Of a DNA stretch of 64,000 bases, positions 20,781-28,712 are shown in pieces. Location of the stretch: assembly GCF_008629675.1 (NCBI RefSeq), contig NZ_VWOX01000002.1, positions 1 through 64,000 of the forward strand. Direction: 5' to 3'. Both the position numbers and the translations under genes were made by a program. Below the pieces are notes generated by a model. The model ran no database searches. It was not told the DNA's origin and saw only the letters and a program-made list of their open reading frames with translations. Numbering within the stretch: position 1 is the stretch's first letter; each line of letters begins with the position of its first letter. This stretch comes from Roseiconus nitratireducens (GTDB lineage Bacteria > Planctomycetota > Planctomycetia > Pirellulales > Pirellulaceae).

Positions 20781-22778
20781 TTACATCCGCTGGACCACGT
20801 CGATCCCCAGTAGTTGCAATGCCTGCCTGATCACGCGTCCCGTGAGCACGACCAGGGCCAACCGGGTGGTTTGTACCTCGGCGGATTCCGCATTCATCAC
20901 GTGGCACTGGTCGTTGAACTTGGAGAAGGCCTCGGCCGTTGCATAAACATATTCGACCAGATGGTTGGGGCCGTAGTCGGCGTACACGCTGTGCAACGCG
21001 TCATCAAACTGCAGTAGTTTTAGCGCCAGAGCACGTTCCGCGGGGTGATTCAGGTTGATCCCATCGGTTTGAACCCGCTGTGAGACATCCGATTCGTCCA
21101 CACCAACTCGGTTCAGGATGCTGACGGTTCTGGCGAAACTGTACTGCGCGTACGTTGCCGTGTTACCGGACAGTGCCACCATCTTGGCCAGGTTGAACCG
21201 ATAGTCACTCGCCCGGTCGTGTCCCAAGTCCGCGTACTTGATGGCTCCGATTCCGACAGCCTCCGCGACGCTTTTCTGCTCGGCTTCGTCCATCGGCGGT
21301 TCCAACTTCACAAGACGGTCGGGGTCGCACACCACCTGATAGGCGGCGTCGACGGCATCATCCAACAGACTTTCCAATCCGATCAATGAGCCGCTCCGCG
21401 TTTTCATCGGTCGGCCGTCCTCGCCCAGGACGGTACCGAAATTCACATGCACCAACTTGACCTGATCCAATCCGGTCAATCGGGCAACGGCGAACAGCTT
21501 CTCGAAATGCTCACCCTGCCGGGTATCGACAACGTACAGGATCTCGTCCGGATCAAACGTTTTGAGTCGAAATCGGAGTGTTGCCAAATCGGTGGTTGCA
21601 TAGAGATAGGCGCCATCGCTTTTGCGAATGATCATCGGCGCATCAAAGTCATCCAGGAAGACGCAGATCGCTCCGTCACTTTCGGTTGCCAGCCCGTTCG
21701 CTTGAAGGTCTTCGACAACGTCCGCAAGCATCGGATGGTAGTAAGATTCACCATAGGTATGATCGAAACTGACATGCAGGCGGTCATACACGCGCTCGAT
21801 TTCGTCTTTGCAGAATGGCAGAAACTCGTTCCATAGCTGTAGGTTCTCTGCATCGCCACGATGCAGCTTGGACGTCTCATCCAAGACCGCTTGATTGATG
21901 TTCGGATGCGCACTCGCCTGCTGTCCAACCACCGGATCCGATTCGACGGCAGCGATGGACTCCTGCGCCGCGCGGAGGGCCGCTTCCGCGGCAGAAAGTT
22001 TCTTTCCTGCCGCATCGGCCAATTTGCGTTTCTTTTTTGCGTCTTTTCCTTCCGCCTGTTCCGCCTCCGCGACCGCGGCGGCCCGTTCGGCCTTCAGCTT
22101 TTCGATTTCCGCCTTCAGCTTAGGCAAACCGGCAACCGATTTCTGGTAGCCCATCAACTGATGCACAATGCGGTAAAGCTTTGCCAACTCTGGGACCGGG
22201 TTTTGGCTAACCGTCTCCGGGTCTCCGAAATGTTTGTACCCGTAGATGATGATCCCGAACTGGGTTCCCCAGTCTCCCAAATGGTTGTCCGTGATCACCT
22301 CGTGCCCCAGAAATCGGAGCACCCGCGCTAGTGAGTCCCCGATCACCGTGCTGCGAATGTGCCCCACGTGCATCGGCTTGGCGACATTGGGAGACGAGTA
22401 GTCGATGATGATTTTTTGCGGCGATGCGGCACGCTCCACCAGGCAGCGCGGATCATCCAGCATGCGCACCATGTGATCATTCAGGAATTTGTCCGCCAGT
22501 CGCAGGTTGATGAACCCGGGACCGGCGATGGTGGGCGGATCACAAAGATCATCAATCCTCAAATGATCGACGATCTGTTGGGCCAACTCCCGCGGGTTGA
22601 ACCCAGAAACCAGCTTTGCCAGCGGCATCGCACAGTTTGCCTGGTAGTCACCAAACTTGGGGTTTCCCGCTGGCCGGATCAGAGCGGCGTAGTTAGCCAG
22701 ATCGTCAACCGCCGAAAGGCAGTCGCACGATTCAAGTGCGGAGCGGAATCGAGACTGAAGAAGGGCTAGGACCTGCAT
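20781..22778 (-). CDS. argS: Arginine-tRNA ligase
   Basis: 665 residues, longer than the usual ~560-580. It charges tRNA-Arg in the cytoplasm. Visible hallmarks: the N-terminal Arg-N-like domain, the HIGH-type HVGH at 137-140 in KPMHVGHIRSTVIGDSLARV, GDWGTQFG, the YATTDLATLRFR block, a relaxed KMSKS region MKTRSG, and the C-terminal DALR-type anticodon domain ending GIDVVQRM. The excess length is a charged Ala/Lys/Glu-rich helical insert at about 212-290 (KAEIEKLKAERAAAVAE...), placed after the catalytic core begins. It is probably a coiled coil on the surface. The gene is minus strand with about 200 bp to rsfS upstream. Confidence 0.96.
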   Translation of the reverse strand: MQVLALLQSRFRSALESCDCLSAVDDLANYAALIRPAGNPKFGDYQANCAMPLAKLVSGFNPRELAQQIVDHLRIDDLCDPPTIAGPGFINLRLADKFLNDHMVRMLDDPRCLVERAASPQKIIIDYSSPNVAKPMHVGHIRSTVIGDSLARVLRFLGHEVITDNHLGDWGTQFGIIIYGYKHFGDPETVSQNPVPELAKLYRIVHQLMGYQKSVAGLPKLKAEIEKLKAERAAAVAEAEQAEGKDAKKKRKLADAAGKKLSAAEAALRAAQESIAAVESDPVVGQQASAHPNINQAVLDETSKLHRGDAENLQLWNEFLPFCKDEIERVYDRLHVSFDHTYGESYYHPMLADVVEDLQANGLATESDGAICVFLDDFDAPMIIRKSDGAYLYATTDLATLRFRLKTFDPDEILYVVDTRQGEHFEKLFAVARLTGLDQVKLVHVNFGTVLGEDGRPMKTRSGSLIGLESLLDDAVDAAYQVVCDPDRLVKLEPPMDEAEQKSVAEAVGIGAIKYADLGHDRASDYRFNLAKMVALSGNTATYAQYSFARTVSILNRVGVDESDVSQRVQTDGINLNHPAERALALKLLQFDDALHSVYADYGPNHLVEYVYATAEAFSKFNDQCHVMNAESAEVQTTRLALVVLTGRVIRQALQLLGIDVVQRM

Positions 22779-22978
22779 TGTTTTTCCTAAACATCGTCAC
22801 CGACAACCGGCGGTGATCGGAAGCATCCAAACGGTCAACACCTTCCCGTTTGCGGTGGCACGGGGACGACGGGCTGTCGGGGCGGTGCCGAAGTGAAGTC
22901 ATCGATCGAATCACCGGGGCACCCAACGGACCTCCTCCGGGGCGGCAACCGGACAGCCCGGGTGTGATCCCGCCGGGG

Positions 22979-23464
22979 CTACTCGCCCGGAACCTCGATC
23001 CCCAACTCAGTCAGAGGAATCGTCTTGGCATCCGCCCACAAAGACTCCAGATCATAGAATTCGCGCGTCTCCTCATCGAACAGATGAATCACGACGCTTC
23101 CATAATCAAGGACAATCCAGCGGCTCTCCTCGTAGCCTTCGATGCCGAAGCGTTGGTCGCCCAACTGCTTTTGCAAGGCATCGTCGATCTGCTCGCTGAT
23201 CGCATGCAATTGCCGGCGACTCTGTCCGGTGGCGATGACAAACAGGTCAAACTCGGACGACTGGCCGCACACGTCCAGCACCGTCACGTCCTTGGCCTTG
23301 TTGTCCAACGCGACGCGGGCAGCAGCAGCGGCCAGCTTGCGACTGTATTCGGTGCCGTGGGGGCGGATGGTCCGCGAAGCGGCGACCATCGGATTGGTAG
23401 TGGCATCTGCCGCGGGGGAAGGAGAATTCTCGCGGAGAGACTCGCTATCATTTGGGTGGTTCAT
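22979..23464 (-). CDS. rsfS: Ribosomal silencing factor RsfS (Iojap family)
   Basis: 161 residues from the ATG at 23464 (MNHPNDSES); a TTG two codons upstream is less likely. After an acidic/Ser-rich N-terminal extension of ~40 residues comes the RsfS core: ALDNKAKDVTVLDV, FDLFVIATGQSRRQLHAI, WIVLDYGSVVIHLFDEETREFYDLE. RsfS binds ribosomal protein L14 on the 50S subunit and blocks subunit joining when nutrients are short. The usual neighbour nadD is absent here. The gene is divergent from a Gfo/Idh oxidoreductase. Confidence 0.95.
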   Translation of the reverse strand: MNHPNDSESLRENSPSPAADATTNPMVAASRTIRPHGTEYSRKLAAAAARVALDNKAKDVTVLDVCGQSSEFDLFVIATGQSRRQLHAISEQIDDALQKQLGDQRFGIEGYEESRWIVLDYGSVVIHLFDEETREFYDLESLWADAKTIPLTELGIEVPGE

Positions 23465-23735
23465 GGACAAAGTCTATCAGTTTTGGATTTTCTGTCACGG
23501 GTCACACGTCGTTGCGAGCAGACAGGCATCGCAATGCCGAGTAAACTGGCGGTTTCGACTCTCTGGTCGCGTCACCGAAGCGGACGCTCCTGCCGCGGTC
23601 GCCATGTTCCGGTCGGCCCGGCATCGACGGTCCGGTCTTCGGTTTGGCAGCCAGTTAGCCGTTCCCACCGTCACCGGGCACCCGCCATCAGGCGATGCTG
23701 TCCGCCCGCCAAACAGCCCTAAACCACCCGAAGCG

Positions 23736-25097
23736 ATGAAAAAAACCGATCGAACCTCGCCCGCGGAATCCGCCTCGCGCCAGCCGAACAGTGAGTCGTC
23801 TTCCCGACAACCTTCTCGACGCGAATTCTTGTCCAAAGGATCGGCCGCTTCCGCGGGATTGGCCGGGGCAGCTGTGCTGGGACGAGCGGTCCGAGGCGCC
23901 GAGCCGGAGGCCGGATCATCCGAGCCGGTTCGGCTGGGAATCATCGGACTGGGCGGACGCGGAACCGGCGCTCTGAACGATACCCTCTCGATCAACGACA
24001 ACGTCCGCCTGGTGGCGACCGCCGATTTGGATCCCAAGAAGCACCAGGTGCTGAAACGGCTGGATAAATACGGAGACAAGGTGGCGGTTCCCGAGAACAA
24101 ACAGCATTCGGGTATCGATTCCTACAAACACATCCTGGACGATGCCGACGTGGATCTGGTGCTGCTGACCACCCCACCCGGATTCCGCCCGCAGTACCTG
24201 CTGGAAGCAGTCATGTCCGGCAAACACGTGTTCGCCGAAAAGCCGACGTGCGTTGACCCGGTCGGGTACCGCATGTGCCTGGATGCGCATCAAAAAGCGT
24301 TGGACAACAACACGGCCATCGTGACCGGTACCCAGTACCGCCGACAAACCAACTATGTGGAAGCGATCCGACGGATCCACGAAGGTGCCATCGGTGACTT
24401 GATCAACATGACGGCCCGGTATTGCAGCCGTGGCATCTGGTACCGTGCCCGCAAGGAGGAAATGACCGATACGGAGTACCAGCTTTACAACTGGATGCAC
24501 TTCATCTGGCTTTCGGGCGACCAGATCGTCGAGCAAGCGGTCCACAACATTGACACCATGAACTGGGTCATGAATGCCAACCCGGTCTCGGCGTTCGGCG
24601 GCGGCGGCCGTTTCACCCGTCCGGAAGACAGCGAGATGTGGGACAGCATGGCGATCGACTACACCTACCCGGGAAACCGCCAAGTCTCGTTCATGTGCCG
24701 CCAGATTCCCGGAGCCGCCGCCGACAACAGCAACGTGATCTACGGCAGCGAGGGCATCGCCACGATCCTGGGCGGCAACGGAGGGGCGACCATCACGGAC
24801 CGCGACGGCAAAGAAATCTGGTCGATGAAAGGCGACATCGGTGCCGCCTACAAACAGGAACACAAGGATCTGGTCGATTCGATTCGATCCGGAAAGCCGA
24901 TCGTCGAACTGAAGCAAACCGCCGACAGCTCCATGACAGCCGTGCTCGGTCGCATTGCGGCCTACACCGGACAGAATGTCAGCTGGGACTTTCTGGTCAA
25001 GGATTCGGAATTGGGCCTGTTCCCCGAAGACTTCAACGTCAAAAACAGCCGTCCGGAACCTCAATTCGCCATCCCCGGAAAGACCGAACTGATCTGA
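23736..25097 (+). CDS. Gfo/Idh/MocA-family oxidoreductase, TAT-exported
   Basis: 453 residues from the ATG at 23736 (MKKTDRTSPA). An upstream in-frame extension exists but has no domain. The leader is TAT-type: SRREFLSKGSAASAG. Rossmann motif RLGIIGLGGRGTG follows, then the HVFAEKPTCVDPVGY block with the conserved EKP, and a C-terminal GFO/IDH/MocA domain with FIWLSGDQIVEQAVHNIDTMNWV. It should oxidise or reduce a sugar or sugar acid with NAD(P); the substrate is unknown. A folded NAD protein needing TAT export fits the leader. Such exported paralogues are abundant in planctomycetes. Confidence 0.9.
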   Translation: MKKTDRTSPAESASRQPNSESSSRQPSRREFLSKGSAASAGLAGAAVLGRAVRGAEPEAGSSEPVRLGIIGLGGRGTGALNDTLSINDNVRLVATADLDPKKHQVLKRLDKYGDKVAVPENKQHSGIDSYKHILDDADVDLVLLTTPPGFRPQYLLEAVMSGKHVFAEKPTCVDPVGYRMCLDAHQKALDNNTAIVTGTQYRRQTNYVEAIRRIHEGAIGDLINMTARYCSRGIWYRARKEEMTDTEYQLYNWMHFIWLSGDQIVEQAVHNIDTMNWVMNANPVSAFGGGGRFTRPEDSEMWDSMAIDYTYPGNRQVSFMCRQIPGAAADNSNVIYGSEGIATILGGNGGATITDRDGKEIWSMKGDIGAAYKQEHKDLVDSIRSGKPIVELKQTADSSMTAVLGRIAAYTGQNVSWDFLVKDSELGLFPEDFNVKNSRPEPQFAIPGKTELI

Positions 25098-25109
25098 TCG
25101 CGTTCAGCA

Positions 25110-25165
25110 GATCCGCTTCACCCTCCCTCCGGGAGGGTCGCGGAGGAGCTCGCAACGACGCCTTT
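25110..25165 (+). repeat. REP-like GC repeat (third copy)
   Basis: Contains CACCCTCCCTCCGGGAGGGT then CGCGGAGGAGCTCGCAACGA, a close match to the unit at 1700-1740. It lies between two convergent genes and may help end transcription. Confidence 0.65.
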
Positions 25166-25206
25166 GACTGGCTTGGAACGCTGCAAGACCCAAGCGAGCT
25201 CGCCCG

Positions 25207-26328
25207 CTAATTCTCGGGTTCCGTGTCGTCTCCGGCCGTGTCGTCTCCGGCCGTGTCGTCTCCGGCCGTGTCGTCTCCGGCCGTGTCGTCTCCGGCCGTG
25301 TCGTCTCCGGCGGTCTTGTCTTCGCTCTCGTCTGCCTCAGGCCGCTCCTCCGCCTGCGGCTGCCGGGCGGATTCGTACAGTTGCGCCAACTGCACCAGGA
25401 TGGGTAGCGCCTGGCGACGCAACTGCTCACGATCGCCGTCGGCGTTGTCGATGACAAGCTGCTCCAAGCTCCGTTCCAACTCGTCTCTGCGGGCGATCTG
25501 TTCGGCATCCAGTTCAGGCACATCGGCTCCGCTGCGAATCGTAATCCGGTCGGCCAGTTTGCCGTCAACTTCTTCTTCGCCGCCCACCGACGCGGTGCCC
25601 AGCACCAAGTTCAGGTTCGAACCTTTCCGATCCCCGTTGTCTTCCAACAAGGCGTGCTCGGTCGCGATCCGCCCCTGCTGCTGATAGAAACTTGCGGTGT
25701 CTGAAGCGGCCTTTAAGAACGCCTCGCGAACGCTGACCGAATCATCGTGATCCAAATCGGATCCCGGGTTGCCGATGGCGGAGGAAAAGTAATCGCCGAA
25801 CCGGGCGAAGTTTTGTTCGTTACCGCTCTTGGTCGCCGTGATCACGACCCGATCCTCGCCTCCCAAACGGTCGATGAACGGACCGCTGGACGACGCACAA
25901 TTCACCAGCACCAACGGTCGCCGGATGCCATTGAGCCACTCGGCAAGCGTGCGCGCATCCACATCGGGCCCCTCCAAATTGAATTTCGCCGAAGCGCCGT
26001 TCCAGGTTCCGTGTCCGATCAGGATCAACCACAGGGGCGAAGAGGACTCACTGGCCGCCTGTTCCTTCAGCAAACGTTGCAGTCGATCGCGATCGGTTTC
26101 CCGCCCGTCATCTGCCGCCTCCGAATCAGGGCCGATCCGATCGCAAGACAGCGATGCTCGTTCACACGTCGCTGACCAGCGATCCGCCCACTCGGCGAAC
26201 TCCTGGCCGTATTCCGGTTTTCCGGCCGCTCCGGTGACAATGATGATGTGGCCTGAGGCCGCCACCGGTGTCCACGATTGCAAACACCCGAGCAACAAAC
26301 CGACGGCCAGCAACATGTTCCGAATCAC
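25207..26328 (-). CDS. Caspase/legumain-fold protease-like protein
   Basis: 373 residues from a GTG at 26328 that overlaps the upstream stop (GTGA); an ATG at 26316 is possible. A signal peptide (LLAVGLLLGCLQ) precedes a caspase-like fold: strands HIIIVTGAAG and LWLILIGHG, with His106 in GHG and Cys144 in VNCASSSG, the layout of the C13/C14 (clan CD) His-Cys dyad. A helical region follows, and the protein ends in six TAGDD repeats coded by a 15-bp tandem repeat (25222-25311). It is the last gene of the long MoxR/VWA operon. Proteolysis of an envelope partner is a reasonable inference but unproven. Confidence 0.7.
   Translation of the reverse strand: MIRNMLLAVGLLLGCLQSWTPVAASGHIIIVTGAAGKPEYGQEFAEWADRWSATCERASLSCDRIGPDSEAADDGRETDRDRLQRLLKEQAASESSSPLWLILIGHGTWNGASAKFNLEGPDVDARTLAEWLNGIRRPLVLVNCASSSGPFIDRLGGEDRVVITATKSGNEQNFARFGDYFSSAIGNPGSDLDHDDSVSVREAFLKAASDTASFYQQQGRIATEHALLEDNGDRKGSNLNLVLGTASVGGEEEVDGKLADRITIRSGADVPELDAEQIARRDELERSLEQLVIDNADGDREQLRRQALPILVQLAQLYESARQPQAEERPEADESEDKTAGDDTAGDDTAGDDTAGDDTAGDDTAGDDTEPEN
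25222..25311 (-). repeat. 15-bp tandem repeat x6 encoding TAGDD
   Basis: Six consecutive copies of CGTGTCGTCTCCGGC (plus-strand sense) that encode Thr-Ala-Gly-Asp-Asp near the C-terminus of the caspase-like protein. The period is in frame, so copy changes would alter only tail length. The copies are near-identical at DNA level, suggesting recent expansion. Confidence 0.95.
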
Positions 26329-28712
26329 GCCAAGCCTCCCAGCCTTCGCAGACCCCATTCGCCACACAAACACGCCAACGCGAGGGTGATGACCCAGCCC
26401 CGATGCCACAGCGGATACACCCAAGTCTCCGTGACGGGGACCTTGGTGCTTTCCAGCTGGCGAGAAAAATCTGACAAGTCCTGTTCGCGAATCATCCGCC
26501 CTCCGCTGCTCTGGGCGATCTGTTCCAGCAGTGCATGATTGATTCCGACCTGATCAAATTCACGCCCCGCGATTTGTCGCGTCCAGCCCGTCTCGGGAAC
26601 CCCGACGACCGAACCGTCCTGCGATCGGACTTCGGCGGTGACCTGGTACTTGCCGGGCAAATCCCCGTAGTAGGACGCCAAGACCGTCCCCGGTTCGGAC
26701 GCAAGCACCTTCGCATCCACCTGCACGCTTTGACCGCTCGGATCGGACACGGTCAATTTGACGTTCGGGTTTTCCATCGGCAAGAAAGCTTCGTCTCGGG
26801 CCCGAACGCGTATCTCGACTTGATCCTCATCCGTTTCCGACGTCGCGACCGAGATGTCGGCACGCTTGGGAACCTCACCGACCAGCCAACGAGTCATCTG
26901 ACGCCACATCTGCGCCGCGTCATCGGGATTCTCCTGTTCGCGACGCATGAACCAACGCCACACGTCTGCGATCATCACCGCTCCAACGCGGCCTTTGCCG
27001 AATCGCTGAACGGCCACCGCGGGGCGCAACTGCGCTTCGCTTCCTGCCACGGTGGCCATTTGGTAGGCACCGGGTTTCAGCTCCCCGACCGGATTGACGG
27101 ACGAAAACTTTGGCATCGCTCGAAGACGTCGACTCTCCGCATCCGCGCTTTCTCGCAACCGCATCCACGGTTGCAGCATGCCCTCGCGGGTCAGCCCCAA
27201 CGCATGCGACCCGGGAGCCGACTGGTCACTTCGCGACGGGTACACCGGAGACAATTCTCCCAGGACGGACTGCGAAAACGAACGGCCGGAAAACATCTCT
27301 TGGCCACCCAACATCAACAGTCCGCCGCCGCGACTGGCAACGAATCGACGCACCATGGCCAATTGATCCTGGCTAAAGAACTCCGGTTCCAAGTCATCCA
27401 GGATCAACGCGTCAAATGCAAACAACTCCTCGGGTGTTTTTGGAAAGCCCGAAGCCAACTCTTCGGCTCCTTTCACTCCCAAACGGATCATGACCGGTTC
27501 GTCGTACTGTTCGGCCGTCTCCTCGGTGTCCTCACCCAGACCTTGAAACAGGGGATTGGTCGTTGAGACGCCTCGGTCGCGGAAGCTGAATTTCGGCTCC
27601 TTGTTGGCCATCCGCAGCAAACCGGTCAGCTCCACTTCGGCATCGGCGGAAACAGCGCGGCGGAGAAACTTGAATTCCCAGTTGGGCCGGCCGGCCACGT
27701 AGAGCACGCGGTACGGCCCACCTTCGCGGTCCACCGCAATCAACCGGGTGTTGTTGACCAACGTGGTTTCGGTCGTCGCCGCTTCCAGCAGAGAATCGAC
27801 ATCGTCGAAAGCCGCCCGGTCGGCCTCGCGAAACAGGCTGACTCGGTAAAACTGCAACCCCACATCACTGGGGCGGAAACGAAACGAGACGGATTGGGTT
27901 TCCTTGTCGGGATCCAACTTCAGTTTCTGCTCGGAAACGACCGTTTGATCCGCAACGTTTGTCAGCCGAGCAAAAACTTCTCCGCCCATTGCGCCGTTGC
28001 TCGCGAACCGTGCGGCGATCGTGATGGGTGAAATCTCAAAGTTGGTTTGCCGAACGGTGGTCCCAATGATTCGGAGATCGCTCGCCACCGGCGGCCGGGA
28101 AGGCAAGACCGGATAGACGGGAAAAGGCAGGTCGCTGAAATCCTGGGTTGCATCGGCGACCGAGCCGGTGTTGCCGTCGGTCAACAACAAGGCTCCGGCA
28201 ACGGGTCGGTCGGACAGACGCACGCCAAGCTCAAGAAGATTCTCCGACAGCCGGCTGGCCCCGCCACCACGTCGCAGTTGGGTGACGTCACCGGCGCTCG
28301 AGAGCCGTTTGTCAAAACCATACAGCCGCGTTTGGAACTTTTGTGCCATCGACGCAAACATTGGCGACTCGGTCGCCAGATCGGCATCAATCCGATCTCT
28401 CCACGAGGTTCGCGACTGACCGATCGACAAATCCATGCTCTGGCTGGTGTCGACCAGGATGGGCAACAGGTTGGCCTGGGGACGGGGGCGTTTCGCCCGA
28501 CGCATCGGCTGCAACAGGCACACTGCCAACAAGGCGATCGCTGACAGTTTCAACAGCATGCCGACCCACAGCAGGCGGTTCGAGCCCACACCGGCCTGCA
28601 CATAGTTTCGAATCACCAGAAACGTCAGCAAGGTACCGACCACGACGACCGGGATCAGCCACTGTGGCGAACCAAGCAGAAACTCACCATACAAAGCAGG
28701 AATCGAGATCAA
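26325..28712 (-). CDS. VWA domain membrane protein with GATase-like middle
   Basis: 795 residues from a TTG at 28712 that overlaps the upstream stop (TTGA). Two N-terminal membrane helices (about 15-35 and 48-66) are followed by a VWA domain with the MIDAS start DTSQS in PILVDTSQSMDLS. Then come beta-rich segments and a class I glutamine-amidotransferase-like region (FDALILDDLEPEF, RGGGLLMLGGQEMF) with no obvious catalytic Cys. A final membrane helix ends the protein. This is the YegL/BatA-like type of large planctomycete VWA protein. It overlaps both operon neighbours by 4 bp, which points to coupled translation and perhaps equimolar use in one envelope complex. Confidence 0.85.
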   Translation of the reverse strand: MISIPALYGEFLLGSPQWLIPVVVVGTLLTFLVIRNYVQAGVGSNRLLWVGMLLKLSAIALLAVCLLQPMRRAKRPRPQANLLPILVDTSQSMDLSIGQSRTSWRDRIDADLATESPMFASMAQKFQTRLYGFDKRLSSAGDVTQLRRGGGASRLSENLLELGVRLSDRPVAGALLLTDGNTGSVADATQDFSDLPFPVYPVLPSRPPVASDLRIIGTTVRQTNFEISPITIAARFASNGAMGGEVFARLTNVADQTVVSEQKLKLDPDKETQSVSFRFRPSDVGLQFYRVSLFREADRAAFDDVDSLLEAATTETTLVNNTRLIAVDREGGPYRVLYVAGRPNWEFKFLRRAVSADAEVELTGLLRMANKEPKFSFRDRGVSTTNPLFQGLGEDTEETAEQYDEPVMIRLGVKGAEELASGFPKTPEELFAFDALILDDLEPEFFSQDQLAMVRRFVASRGGGLLMLGGQEMFSGRSFSQSVLGELSPVYPSRSDQSAPGSHALGLTREGMLQPWMRLRESADAESRRLRAMPKFSSVNPVGELKPGAYQMATVAGSEAQLRPAVAVQRFGKGRVGAVMIADVWRWFMRREQENPDDAAQMWRQMTRWLVGEVPKRADISVATSETDEDQVEIRVRARDEAFLPMENPNVKLTVSDPSGQSVQVDAKVLASEPGTVLASYYGDLPGKYQVTAEVRSQDGSVVGVPETGWTRQIAGREFDQVGINHALLEQIAQSSGGRMIREQDLSDFSRQLESTKVPVTETWVYPLWHRGWVITLALACLCGEWGLRRLGGLA

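Noticed and set aside
23142..23735. N-terminal extension of the Gfo/Idh oxidoreductase
   Set aside because: It overlaps rsfS on the other strand and puts the TAT leader ~200 residues inside; the ATG at 23736 fits the leader.
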